Source: Abditibacterium sp. (GTDB lineage Bacteria > Armatimonadota > Abditibacteriia > Abditibacteriales > Abditibacteriaceae). From it: 64,000 bases of DNA. The stretch lies in NCBI GenBank assembly GCA_030448265.1, contig JAUJNG010000012.1, positions 1 through 64,000 of the forward strand, read 5' to 3'. This document shows, one piece after another, positions 43,587 to 53,837 of this stretch (position 1 is its first letter; the number at the start of each line of letters is the position of its first letter). Under the pieces are notes generated by a model, which saw only the letters and a list, made by a program, of their open reading frames with translations, was not told the DNA's origin and did not search any database. The translations under genes and the position numbers were made by a program.

Positions 43587-46586
43587 TTAAACGCTTCGCA
43601 CAGTCTGGGCCGATACATCCCACTCTTGACCTTCGATAAAGGAAAGCAAAGTATTAGTCACCGTCATCTCCACCAGCACCAATTCGGCATCGCTCGCGGA
43701 CACTTTCCACCGGTAGGGCGACCAGGGGCGCACGCCGAGCGACTGGCCATCGATTTTGAGTTCAGCGATGTCGCCGAAGCCCTGGGGCAATGCCACGAGC
43801 TCGCCCAACTCCCCGCGCGCCATCTCGCGCCGGTAGGTGGCCGCGCCGGAGAAATGGGGCAGCCCTGCCGCGATTAAACCACCAAACGGCGCGCTCTGGG
43901 GCAAAGTCTGCACTGTGCGCCGCTCTTCTCCACCCAGACCGAAACTGCCGATGAGATGAAGCGGCGTGCGTAAACCGCCCATTTCGGGCGCCGCTTCGAC
44001 GCGCAGAGCCAGACAATTCTCGCCGCTGCGGAACAACCGGCTCACCAGCGCGCTGATTTTGTCGTCGCCGTGATACGACGCGGGCGCGAAATCGCTGCGC
44101 GGCACTTCGTGGCCGTTGATAAAGAGCGTCCAGTCGCCCAGAATCGCGCCGTTTTCGACCAAAATCGACAAATCATGCGGCACGAACTCGCAACTCACCG
44201 CGCGGCGATACCACAGGGCAGTTTCTCCCACACGCGGGCAGGCTTCAACCCACTGGCGCGCCACCTGATCGCGGAACTTGAGCGGCAGAGCCTCCACTTC
44301 CCCCAGCGCGCTGTCATCGAGGGTTGGATCGGCCCAATCGCCTCCATCGCACGCGAGGCGCCAGCGATTGAGCCGCAGCGCGTTGGCACGGTCGAGCGAC
44401 AGTTCCCACAGCCCTTCCGTCGCCAAAACCGTCGCCGGAGCGCTGGGAGCAGCAACCGGCGTCGGCGCGGCCATTTCGACGCTCACCAGCAGCGCCGAAC
44501 CGAGTGGCGGCAATGCGAGCGCGATGCGCGAGCGACCGGCCTCGATTTGAGCCGGAATGGGCGACGAATCACCATTTTCCAGCGACCAGTTTTCCCAGCC
44601 CGCGACTGTGACCTCAATTTCGAGGTTTGCCGTGACGTGGCAGTCGGCGGTGTTGGCCACGAAGAGCAACTGCTGCGCTCCCGCCTCGCGCCACAGCCCC
44701 CACACGGTGCGAATTTGCGCGCCGTTTTCATCGGCAATCGAAAGTGGGCGTTCAAATTCCAAATTTTCGACCCATGCGGCGCGATTTGGAACCTGAATAA
44801 TGCCAGGCCACCCCGCCATTTCGACTGCGCCTGCAAACGGCGGCGCGGCGTCGCCAAGAGGCGGCGCCATCATCACCGTCAGGCCCGCATCGAGCGCGGC
44901 GCGCATCGCTTTTTCGGTGTCGTCATCGAGCGCGCAAAGCGGCGGAATGAGCAGGGTTTCGTAGCGCACATGGCCCAGTTCCAGCGCGCCTTCGACGGCG
45001 CGGGCTTCGAGCAAAGCGAGCGCATCGACGGGATGAAAAATGTGATGCTGCGCGATCAGTTCGTTCAGGAGCCATTCGTATTCCTCGCGGGCGCGGCGGC
45101 TGTTGGGCGTGCCAATCCACAGCGATTCCGTCGGATGGAGCAGAGCCACGCGCGCCCGTTCGCGCCCGCAGCTCATCGCCAGACTGAGGCGCGCGGTGTA
45201 ACTGGATAAATGGTGAAAGTGCGGCCAATACGGGTTTTCGCCGAAAAACGAGGGCGCCGCGTCGTGCTTGGCGAGGCCCGAAGAAGTCGCATAAAAAGCG
45301 TGCGGCGTGAAGCGGTTGACGCCCTGGACGGTGAGCCAGTCGATCTGCCATTTCTGGTCTTGGAGCGTCGCGCCCCAGCCCAGCGAGTGGAAACATTCGC
45401 AGCGCACTTCCTCGCGTCCACGGTGCTCGGCGGCGGCGATGGCGGCGCGATGATTGGCGCGCAAATCACCACCGCCCAGCGTTTCCGGCGGCCACCCGAC
45501 GCGGCGATGCCCCGCGTCGGTCGAAGGCTGCGCGATGCCCGCGAACTGCGCGGGTCGCCACGTCGGTTTTTCGGCGCCCCAGATTAAATTGTGGTCGGCG
45601 CACCACTGCGCGATGGGCTTTTCCCAGCGCTCGCCGAACAACCTTAAAGCGCATTGGCGAAAGCGATAGCGCACTTCGGCGGCGCGCGGATGGTCGTCGT
45701 GGCGCAACGCGGGCAGCAAAAGTGGTAAATCGAGACCCACTTCGGCTTCGATGTGCGGCGACCAACTCGGCGGCTCGGTTTCGTCGGTAAAAATGCCAGG
45801 AATGGTGCCCCCGAAATGCTCTCCGACAGCCTGAGCGTAGGGTTCGTGCGTGAGGCGAATAAATTCTTCCACCGCACCAGGATGAAGCGGGTCGAAAAAG
45901 CAGTCGTAGTATTTGAAACCGCGTTGCTCGCGCTCTATTCCCACGAAAAGGCGCCACTCTCCCTTCGGCGCTTTCCAACTCAAGACCAGACGCCCTTCGT
46001 CGGCCATGAAGCGCTTTTCGTTGTAAGGAATGTGCGCCATCGGCCAGCGTCAGAACAGTTCTCGCGTCAAAACCACGCCGAAATGCTCTCGAATATCCCG
46101 CGTCTGCTCCCACAAAACCCTTCCGTTTTTGGTGGGACAGGCCAGCGCGGACACCAGACGGCCCAGGGGGAATTCGCGGCGCTGCGGCGACTCGCTCGCG
46201 ATGTCAACCGCGAAATGTTCCAGCGTGCGGGCGCGAAATTCGGGGTGATTGGCCGTCACAAATCCGCCCGCGATGCCGCTCGGATAGGGATATTCGTCGT
46301 AGAGCCAGGCGTGCATCCCGCATTCTTTCGCGGTTTCGACGGCCAGTTTGACCCGCGAAAACCACTCTTTGGAAAGGTAGGGCAAGGTCAGGCCCTGACG
46401 CGGATGGATGAAAAATCCGCCGATGCCCGCGTCGGCCATTTGATGCACCTGAGCGCGCACCAATGCTTCGCTCATTTCGCCGTTCCAGAACCAGAACGGC
46501 ATGATGCGCGGCGTGGCGGCGGGCGCGGCGAACGATTCGATGTCGAGCGGATGGCCGATGGAAGACGGGGAGAGTTGATTTTTCAT
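43587..46586 (-). CDS. GH106-like alpha-L-rhamnosidase (in-frame TGA)
   Basis: About 999 codons in a single frame interrupted by one TGA at 46050-46052. The N-terminal part (46586-46050) carries PRIMPFWFWNGEMSEALVRA and GIGGFFIHPRQGLTLPYLS, typical of GH106-like rhamnosidases; the rest continues directly after the stop as RWPMAHIPYNEKRF, with IPGIFTDETEPPSW, a catalytic-type segment, and a C-terminal galactose-binding-like domain (WTLFINGHEVPRSDF). No signal peptide, so it would hydrolyse imported rhamnosyl oligosaccharides. Other genes here use TGA as an ordinary stop, so this is a nonsense mutation or a base error. It is followed after 11 bases by the LacI regulator. Confidence 0.75.
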
Positions 46587-46629
46587 GCCAGATTGCAGTT
46601 GGGGCGTATTCAGAAGGTTTGGGAGCGTC

Positions 46630-46721
46630 GTAGGGGCGTAGCGTGCTACGCCCAGGACATCGGAGAAACCTTTATTTGACGTGCGTTCAGAGTTTGGGGG
46701 CGTAGCACGCTACGCCCCTAC
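46630..46721. repeat. Palindrome, TAGGGGCGTAGC family
   Basis: GTAGGGGCGTAGCGTGCTAC and its mirror TAGCACGCTACGCCCCTAC around ~45 bases; each arm is itself palindromic (GTAGCGTGCTAC). Confidence 0.88.
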
Positions 46722-46746
46722 AACACTTCCAGAACTGCTTCTTACA

Positions 46747-48255
46747 TCACGCCCCCGTTTCGAGCGTGAAAACCGCGACCGAAGCCGGAGGCAAAGTCAG
46801 CGTCAAACGCTCGCCTTCGAGACGCGCCTCGCCTTCGTTCAACTCGCGCGGCGCGAGGGCCTCGGCGTTGTCGAAAGTGTTGTGGGTATTGAGCGCGTCC
46901 GCCGTCATTATGCGTCCGCTCACGCTCGCGGCTTTGACGCCGCGCAGTTGGGTCGAAAGCGTCGCGCTCTGGCTGGGGTTGGTGTGGCACACGGTGAGGT
47001 GAATGCGTCCCGCGCCATCTTTGGAAGCCGAGGCGCTCCACGCCGGAATCTGCTTGTCTTCGTGCGCGTAATCTTCGCTCCAAAGGTGAAGCGGCAGCAT
47101 GGTGGCGCCCTGATGCACCTTCCACATCTCGAAGACATGGTAAGTCGGCGTCAGAATCATTTTCGCGCCGTCGGTGAGAATCATCGCCTGCAACACGTTC
47201 ACGGTCTGAGCGATGTTGGCCATCCGCACGCGGTCGCAGTGAGCGTTGAAGATGTTGAGCGTTAGGCCCGCGACAAGAGCATCGCGCAGCGTGTTTTGCT
47301 GATACAAAAAGCCAGGATTGGTGCCTGGTTCGACATCGAACCAGGTGCCCCACTCATCGACAATCAAAGCGACGCGCTTTTTGGGGTCGTATCTGTCCAT
47401 GATGCCGCCGTGACGCTGAATGAATTCCTCCATCTTCAGGGCGTTTTGCAGCGTGGCGAAATACTCCGCTTGGTCGAACTGCGTAGCCGATCCCTTTTTC
47501 TTCCACACGCCTGGAATGGTGTAAAAGTGCAGGCTGAGGCCGTCCATGTGGCCACCGGCGCGCCTCATCAAGACTTCCGTCCACTCGTAATCCGCCGAAT
47601 TGGCGCCGCAGGCGATTTTGAAGATTTTATTGCCGCCGTAATGACGCACATAAGTCTGGTAGCGGCGATATTCGTCGGCGTAATATTCGGGGCGCATATT
47701 GCCGCCGCAGCCCCAGCTTTCGTTGCCGACGCCGAAAAACGGCAGTTCCCAGGGTTCTTTGCGCCCGTTTCTGGCGCGCCAGTCGGCCATCGGCGAGGGG
47801 CCGGTGTGGGTGCAGTATTCGACCCATTCCGACATCTCCTGCACCGTCCCGCTTCCGACGTTGCCGCAGATGTAGGGCGCCGCTCCGAGCAGTTCGCACA
47901 AATCGAAGAATTCATGGGTGCCGAAATGGTTGTTTTCGGTCACGCTGCCCCAGTGGGTGTTGACGATGGAGGCGCGCCCTTCGCGCGGGCCGACGCCGTC
48001 TTTCCAGTGATATTCATCGCCGAAACAGCCGCCTGGCCAGCGCAGATTGGGGATGTTGAGGCGTTTGAGCGCTTCGACGACATCGTTGCGAATGCCGCGC
48101 GTGTTGGGAATATCGGAGTCTTCGCCGACCCAGAAGCCTTCGTAGATGCAGCGTCCCAGATGTTCGGCGAAGTGGCCGTAGATGTGGGGGTCGATGGTCT
48201 GTGTGCCTTGATCGGCGTTGATGGTGAGTGTGTTGGTCATAAAATGAGTGCTCAT
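46747..48255 (-). CDS. Alpha-L-arabinofuranosidase, GH51
   Basis: 502 aa without signal peptide. N-terminus [20 protein letters not shown] and [20 protein letters not shown] are classical GH51; the acid/base Glu is in [15 protein letters not shown] and the nucleophile Glu in [11 protein letters not shown]. The C-terminal beta-sandwich ends in [12 protein letters not shown]. It releases arabinose from imported arabino-oligosaccharides, the side chains of RG-I. The ATG at 48255 overlaps the GH43 stop (ATGA), so the two are coupled; ATG 48240 is an alternative start. Confidence 0.96.
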   Translation of the reverse strand: MSTHFMTNTLTINADQGTQTIDPHIYGHFAEHLGRCIYEGFWVGEDSDIPNTRGIRNDVVEALKRLNIPNLRWPGGCFGDEYHWKDGVGPREGRASIVNTHWGSVTENNHFGTHEFFDLCELLGAAPYICGNVGSGTVQEMSEWVEYCTHTGPSPMADWRARNGRKEPWELPFFGVGNESWGCGGNMRPEYYADEYRRYQTYVRHYGGNKIFKIACGANSADYEWTEVLMRRAGGHMDGLSLHFYTIPGVWKKKGSATQFDQAEYFATLQNALKMEEFIQRHGGIMDRYDPKKRVALIVDEWGTWFDVEPGTNPGFLYQQNTLRDALVAGLTLNIFNAHCDRVRMANIAQTVNVLQAMILTDGAKMILTPTYHVFEMWKVHQGATMLPLHLWSEDYAHEDKQIPAWSASASKDGAGRIHLTVCHTNPSQSATLSTQLRGVKAASVSGRIMTADALNTHNTFDNAEALAPRELNEGEARLEGERLTLTLPPASVAVFTLETGA

Positions 48256-49682
48256 GTCAAAGGCTGGAAAATCCACTGCTGGCTAACGTCGCCCTTCCAC
48301 GCCCAGCCTTGAACGGGGGTCTGGGGCGTTTTGACGCCGCCTGGAAGAGTGAGCGCGGTTTTCCCGCCTTTGGAGATGATACGGTAGGTGTCCGGCCCGA
48401 CCTGTTCGATGCGCCAGCGCTGGCAATCGTTGTTGAACCAGCGATAGTGGCTGATTTTGGTGCCACCTTTAGGGCTGCACTCGTTGAGATCGAGCCATTT
48501 GGCGCTTCCCATTGAGGAAATGCCGTAATAGCCGTCGCCGGTCGGTGTGACATTCCATCGCTGCGTCGGCCCGCCGCGATAGGGGGCCTGGTCAATCGGT
48601 GTGCCGTCGGCGAAGTTGTTATTGTGAATGCCCAGCGCCTGGCCGGAGGCTTTGGAAACGATGGCGTAGCGGCCTGGCCGCAAATCCGCACCGGCAACGG
48701 GCCAGCCGTCGGCACCCCACACAACGGTTTGCAGGCCCAGCGTCGGGACGCCGTTGCTGCGGCCATCGTAGAAATGAAAAGTGAAGTAATTGTGGCCGTT
48801 GGCGGCCACGATGCCGATGTGCCCTGGCCCGACTTTTTCGCCGTCGCTGGCCAGAAAGGGGCTGCCGCCGCCCTTCGCCAGATCTTTGCCGTCCCTGTCC
48901 AGATAAGGGCCGGTGACCGTTTTGGAGCGCCCCATCATAATGCGGTAGCTGCTGTTGAGGCCCGCGCAGCAGGTGCCTTCATTTTCGAAAAGGTAATAGT
49001 AGCCGTCGCGGAAGTGCAGATAAGGCGCTTCCGGCCCCGTCGCCTGGCCCGCCGCGAGGGTTTGCGCTTTACCGACGATTTTGCCGGTGGCTTTGTCCAT
49101 CTTGAACAGCTTAATGCCGCCCCTGTTCCACGATCCCAATGTCATCCACAAATCGCCCTGAGCATTGAGGATCGGCGCGGGGTCGATGGCGTTGAAATCC
49201 GAACCCTCTTTGGAGGCGACAACCAAACCCTCGTCCGTCCATTTGTAGGCGGGATTGGCGGGATCGAGCGTTGGACTGGTCAAAAGCCCCGTCACGGAAA
49301 CGATGCTGCCGAAAGTGGAAAACGAATAGTAAAGGAAGTATTTGCCGCCCACCAAAATCACATCCGGCGCCCACACGAAGTCGGTTTTGGCGGCGGGCAC
49401 GGCTTTTCGCGCCCAGTCGGGCACTTTGGGCAAAACGCTCGGCCCCTTCGTCCAGTTGACCAGATCGGTCGAAGTTTTCATCGGGAGATTATCGCCCGTC
49501 GTGTAGAGGTAGTATTTGCCGCCGCATTCGATGATGCGCGAGGGATCGTGAGTCCACATGGCTTCTCCGCTTAAATCAGCCGCCTCGGCGCTGTGACGCG
49601 GCGCCAGGGCCGGCCACGAGAGCGCGACTGCAAGCGACAGAGCGAGGACGAAAGAGAGTGTTTTCGAGAAAAAATGGGACAT
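48252..49682 (-). CDS. Exported GH43 arabinanase-like enzyme with ricin lectin domain
   Basis: 476 aa. Signal peptide to about residue 34 (HSAEAAD). The five-bladed GH43 domain shows the three acids: Asp in [18 protein letters not shown], Asp in [15 protein letters not shown] and Glu in [31 protein letters not shown] fits endo-arabinanases. Residues ~340-476 are a ricin-type beta-trefoil ([42 protein letters not shown]). It cuts arabinan outside the cell and its products would feed GH51, to which it is translationally coupled. The ATG at 49682 starts the signal peptide. Confidence 0.92.
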   Translation of the reverse strand: MSHFFSKTLSFVLALSLAVALSWPALAPRHSAEAADLSGEAMWTHDPSRIIECGGKYYLYTTGDNLPMKTSTDLVNWTKGPSVLPKVPDWARKAVPAAKTDFVWAPDVILVGGKYFLYYSFSTFGSIVSVTGLLTSPTLDPANPAYKWTDEGLVVASKEGSDFNAIDPAPILNAQGDLWMTLGSWNRGGIKLFKMDKATGKIVGKAQTLAAGQATGPEAPYLHFRDGYYYLFENEGTCCAGLNSSYRIMMGRSKTVTGPYLDRDGKDLAKGGGSPFLASDGEKVGPGHIGIVAANGHNYFTFHFYDGRSNGVPTLGLQTVVWGADGWPVAGADLRPGRYAIVSKASGQALGIHNNNFADGTPIDQAPYRGGPTQRWNVTPTGDGYYGISSMGSAKWLDLNECSPKGGTKISHYRWFNNDCQRWRIEQVGPDTYRIISKGGKTALTLPGGVKTPQTPVQGWAWKGDVSQQWIFQPLT

Positions 49683-49708
49683 AGAAAATTTGTGGGGTGT
49701 AAACCTCC

Positions 49709-51788
49709 TCAATCCGGCGTTAGATGGTGCCCCATGCGCCCCTGCCAGCCGTCGATAAGAACCCAGAACAAAATCATGGCGACATCGCCCAGCACCAATC
49801 CCAGAAACGCGGGCGTGGTTTTGCGACACGCCTCATTGCCGCCAAAGCGCGTAATCAACCCTTTGCACCCCCAGCCCAGAAAGATCGAAAACCAGAGCTG
49901 CTCCATCGCCCACGTCACGCTGATGAGAAATCCAAGGGGATGGAGCGGAAACCAGGCGAAGCGAGAACGCGCCAGCATCAAAGCGTAGGTAAAAACCGCG
50001 CCCATGAGGAGCCAGGCGCCGTTGACCCATCCCGCGCTTTCCACCGCGCAGCAGGTCGTTGCTCCACCAGGCCGGAAACTGCGAGCCGACTTTCACGAAA
50101 AACCAGCTTCCCATGGTGAGCGCGCCGCTCTGGTAGCCCATCCACACCCGCATCCAACAACTCATGCACCAGGTAATCAACACGACCGCGAAAATGAGCG
50201 CCAGCAATCGGCGGCCTGGGATTTTTTGATCGCGCGCCAGTTTGAAGCCCTGCACGAACGAAGGCATCAAAAAAGCGCGCGGATCAGCCACCAGACCGGC
50301 GCTAAGGAAGTTGGCCGGAATCAGACCGCTCGCGGGCGAAAGCCAGGTGCCTGGCCCCGCGTTGAACATCTGGCCCAGAACGCCCAGAGGCATCCAGTTG
50401 GGCGTCATCAGCAAAATTCCGCCCTCGACCACCAATCGCGTGAGGCCAATCAGCATCACCAACGCCAAAACCCAGATGGCGAGCGTGACATCGGGCCGAA
50501 TTCCCGCCAGAGCGCCCCAGCCCATGATAAACGCCGAAGCCCCGATAAACCCCCAGAACGCGAGGGGATAAGACAGCGCCTCGTTTTCTTCGCCCTTTTG
50601 CGCCTGCGCGCGGCCAAAAGCGCGGCGCGCGATGTGGGCGAAATGGCCGCGCCCCGTCCACAGCACGATGCCGACATAAGCGATATAGGCGCCGACGCGC
50701 TCGAAGTGGGTGAACGCTTTGCCCCAGCCCATAAGGGAGAAGGGCGTGGTCTGCGCGAAACCGAGGCTGTAGGCCACCACGAGCTGAAATTTGATGAACC
50801 AGTAGAAAAACCACAGCGAAAACGAAACTTCCGACGCCAGCAGATAGGTGATGCCAACTACAATAGGCCAGATAAAAATCGGGACGGAGCCGATCTGGTT
50901 CCAGGGCGCTTCCTGCAGATACGGCCCCATATCGAGCGACATCGGAATGCGCGGCACATCGGGAAAGTAGAGGTTCAGCCCGTTGACCAGTTGAATGAAA
51001 GCCGCGATGCCAAAGCCAATCCACAGCAGCGGATTTTTGAAAAACCGGCCCAGCGTGCCGTATTTATCGGCGTGATCGACGTCTTCGGTCATTTCGAGGG
51101 GCAAACGCAAAAGGGGAAAAGAAAGCGCTTCTTTTTCGCCCCACTGCGCGCGCAGCATCACGCTGAGGCAGCCCAGCGCCGCATACATCGCGAAAATCAG
51201 CGTCCCCCACGCCGCGAGCGGCACGATCCAGGCTTCCCAGGGAATGCTTTGCCCCGCCGGAAGACCGTTGAACCAGCCCTCGACCGCCGCCTGCCCTTTG
51301 GGGCCGTAAGTGCCGCCATCGGCCCACAGCGCGGGCGTCATCCACGACGGCACGCTGCCCTGCCACAGATCGATCCAGGCATTTTCTCGCGTCGCGTAGT
51401 AAAACGGCCCCACCATCTGCGACAAAAACAGCGTTTCGCCGCCGTGCCCTGGGACGAGGGTGGAAAACAGGCAGGAAATATAAACGGTGAGAATTTCGTT
51501 GCGCGTAAACGCCCCTCGGCGCGACAGCAGGCGCGTGAGCGGATTGACGACCAGAAGCAGCGCCAGCAATACGCCAATCGCGCTCGGCGGCAGGTGCTGG
51601 GCGCCCATGAAAGTGTTGGACAGCTTCACGTCCACAATCGGAATCACATAGCCGAAAAACACCGCCAGCGCCAGACATAGCACCACCACGCGAAATGACA
51701 GCCCGCCTTCGCGCGCCGACGGGCGCGTGGGGGTATTGACATCGACTGAGACCGCCCACTGTGGGGTCTGGCGAGGGGAATCTATCAT
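49709..51788 (-). CDS. Polytopic membrane protein, DUF6784/DUF6785-like (frameshifted)
   Basis: About 692 aa. From ATG 51788 the chain has a short cytoplasmic leader and many hydrophobic helices (FRVVVLCLALAVFFGYVIPI, AIGVLLALLLVVNPLTRLLS, VTLAIWVLALVMLIGLTRLV). Near 50050, by CGCGGTGG, the reading shifts one frame and continues SAGWVNGAWLLMGAVFTYAL to the end 'DGWQGRMGHHLTPD' at 49709. It resembles large Armatimonadota/Planctomycetota membrane proteins split into DUF6785 and DUF6784. A transport role for oligosaccharides or peptides is plausible from context, not shown. A copy of its C-terminal tail sits at 60716-60760. Confidence 0.75.
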
Positions 51789-51799
51789 CTTTCTTTTGC

Positions 51800-51895
51800 A
51801 GGCTCTCCCAGAAGGCGGGACTTACGTCCTCTTCCAATCAATCTGTCCGGCCCCCGATTGGAAGAGGACGTAAGTTCCGCCTTCTGGGAGAGCCT
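51800..51895. repeat. Palindrome, GGCGGGACTTACGTCCTCTT family
   Basis: Perfect ~40-base arms AGGCTCTCCCAGAAGGCGGG... and mirror, with 16-base loop. It occupies the whole gap between the permease and the esterase and abuts the esterase stop codon. Confidence 0.92.
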
Positions 51896-53590
51896 CTAAG
51901 CGCCTTCAAAGCCCGCAACGCCGCTCGCTGTAGCCGAAAAATAGGGCGCGAGCGGATTCGGTTTCAACCCTTTCAATCCCGCGACGACGCTGGCGGCGTT
52001 GAACTGCGCTCCCGCGAGGGTAGTGTGGAGGTTGTCGGCGACGAAAAACGGCCCCACTTTCTCCGGCCCCAAGACATCGTATTGGCTCGCGATGATTTCG
52101 TTGAGCGGGATAAACGGCACTTTTTCCGATTGGGCGACTTCGGCGGCCCACTTCACATAATTGCCGCCGCTGCGGTTGGCCTTGCCATCGGTGAAGCCCC
52201 TGCGCGGAATCAGCGAGGCAATAATGGGAGTGGCGCCTTTGGCCTTAACATCGGCAACGAAACGGCGCAAATACCACCCGTAGGTGTGAACCGTTTCCTT
52301 CCGTTTGGTGAGCGCGTTGACGATTTCCACGGTTTCCTCGCCGCTGCCGCGCAGCGTGGCGCGGGCGCGCCTGGGATCGTTGATCTCGCCCCCATCGTTG
52401 TGCCCGAACTGCATGATGACGAAATCGCCAGGCTTAATCATCGCCAGCGTTTCATTCCAAAAACCGGTGAAGTAGGTGCGGCTGCTGAGTCCGCCAACCG
52501 CGCGGTTGACGACGTTGATTTTGTCCCCGTCGAAAAAAGCCGCGATGGGATCGCCCCAGCCCCACTGCCCATTGCTGCCATCGCCCAGGCCGTTGCGAAC
52601 CGTGGAATCGCCGATCAGAAACAACGTGGGCAGTTGTGGGTCGGCAGGCACGGGAAGCGGGCGTCGCGTTCCACTCGTCGGAGCCGGAGCCGGAGCCGGA
52701 GCATCGGAAGTCGGCACAACGGCAGTCACCGGAACCACCGCCGAGCTAAGCGGCGCCACTGCTTTGCCTTTTTCGGACAAAAACGCCGTCAGGGGCGAAT
52801 TGGGCAGGCTTTTGAGTCCCGCCACGACCGCCGCCGCGTTGAAATCGGCTCCCATCGGGCTGGTGTGAACGTAATCCGGCCCGAACATCCCTTTCACTTT
52901 CTCTTCGCCCAATTGTTGATAGCGGTCGGCGACAATGCTGCTCAAATCAATCCATTGCACGCCCTGCGACTGGGCGAGTTCCTGCGTCAACTGGCGGTAA
53001 TTTCCCGATCCGCGCTCGATTTGGCCACCCTTCCAGATGTTGCGAATGGTGAGCGAAAGCACAATCGGCGTGGCACCTTTGGCCTTGGTGTCGGCGATGA
53101 AGCGGCGCATATACCAGCCGTAGGTGCGAACTGTCTCTTTTTTGCCGTCGGGAAGGGTGATTTCCCTGGTTTCATCGCCCAGTCCTGGCAGCGAGGCGCG
53201 CGCCTTGCCGGTGTCGATGGGGCCGCCATCGTTGTGGCCCATCTGGAGCAGCACGATGTCGCCCGCTTTCATTTCTTTCAATACGTTGTCCCAGCGCCCT
53301 TCGTTGAAATAGGTGCGGCTGCTGCGGCCCGCGATGGCGCGGTTCACGACGTTGATTTTCGAAGTATCGAAATACGCTTTGAACGGATCGCCCCAGCCCT
53401 GCGCGCCATTGGCACTGTTACGCGCGGTCGAGTCGCCAACCACAAACAGCGTGGGAAGATTGGGGTTCAGGTCGGGCGTTTGCGCGTCGGCAGGCCGTAG
53501 GAATGCACTCGCCACAGCACAAACCGCCACCATCGCCAACGCGATAAACGCCCGCGTTCGGATGAAAGATTGGGGACTAAACACACGCAT
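51896..53590 (-). CDS. Two-domain rhamnogalacturonan acetylesterase (CE12-CE12)
   Basis: 564 aa with a signal peptide to ~residue 36 (RPADAQ). Two SGNH/CE12 domains follow. The first has S54 in VVGDSTARNSANGAQGWGDP, Asn in QMGHNDGG and D239-x-x-H242 in PDYVHTSPMGADF. The second has S329 in LIGDSTVRNG, QFGHNDGG and ADNLHTTLAGAQF. The linker (TSDAPAPAPAPTSG) is Pro/Ala-rich. Both domains keep all catalytic residues, so both should be active deacetylases of RG-I. Duplicated CE12 in one chain is uncommon. The ATG at 53590 follows GAGGAG. Its promoter overlaps a LacI-like palindrome at 53689. Confidence 0.93.
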   Translation of the reverse strand: MRVFSPQSFIRTRAFIALAMVAVCAVASAFLRPADAQTPDLNPNLPTLFVVGDSTARNSANGAQGWGDPFKAYFDTSKINVVNRAIAGRSSRTYFNEGRWDNVLKEMKAGDIVLLQMGHNDGGPIDTGKARASLPGLGDETREITLPDGKKETVRTYGWYMRRFIADTKAKGATPIVLSLTIRNIWKGGQIERGSGNYRQLTQELAQSQGVQWIDLSSIVADRYQQLGEEKVKGMFGPDYVHTSPMGADFNAAAVVAGLKSLPNSPLTAFLSEKGKAVAPLSSAVVPVTAVVPTSDAPAPAPAPTSGTRRPLPVPADPQLPTLFLIGDSTVRNGLGDGSNGQWGWGDPIAAFFDGDKINVVNRAVGGLSSRTYFTGFWNETLAMIKPGDFVIMQFGHNDGGEINDPRRARATLRGSGEETVEIVNALTKRKETVHTYGWYLRRFVADVKAKGATPIIASLIPRRGFTDGKANRSGGNYVKWAAEVAQSEKVPFIPLNEIIASQYDVLGPEKVGPFFVADNLHTTLAGAQFNAASVVAGLKGLKPNPLAPYFSATASGVAGFEGA

Positions 53591-53684
53591 GAAAAACTCA
53601 CTCCTCTTTTTGAGGCGCCGGCAAAAATCCCGCGCCGCGATAAAACCGCAACTGCCTGAAAAGCTACACTGCAACTTATCATAG

Positions 53685-53699
53685 CGCAAACCGGTTGCC
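53685..53699 (-). promoter_or_regulatory. LacI-like operator over promoter of the CE12-CE12 gene
   Basis: AACCGGTT (53689-53696) inside GCAAACCGGTTGC. Read on the minus strand it lies just upstream of a TATGAT -10 box (53679-53684), within the spacer behind a weak TTAGAC/TAGACT -35. Same core as 27197 and 33315. Confidence 0.4.
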
Positions 53700-53837
53700 G
53701 TAGTCTAAAAACGTCCGGTTTCAGGGGTCAAGGATTGCTCAGGCCGTGCAATGGTCAGCCCACTTTGGCCTGAAGACCACGTGGTTTTGAGTTAGAATGA
53801 CTTTCTTCCACCGGCGGCACAAAACCCCCTTGGCACC

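Noticed and set aside
46050..46052. TGA read as selenocysteine or tryptophan
   Set aside because: Many genes here end in TGA (for example 6322, 10587, 12175, 13125), and I see no SECIS-like hairpin after the codon or reason for Sec in this enzyme family; nonsense mutation or sequencing error is simpler.
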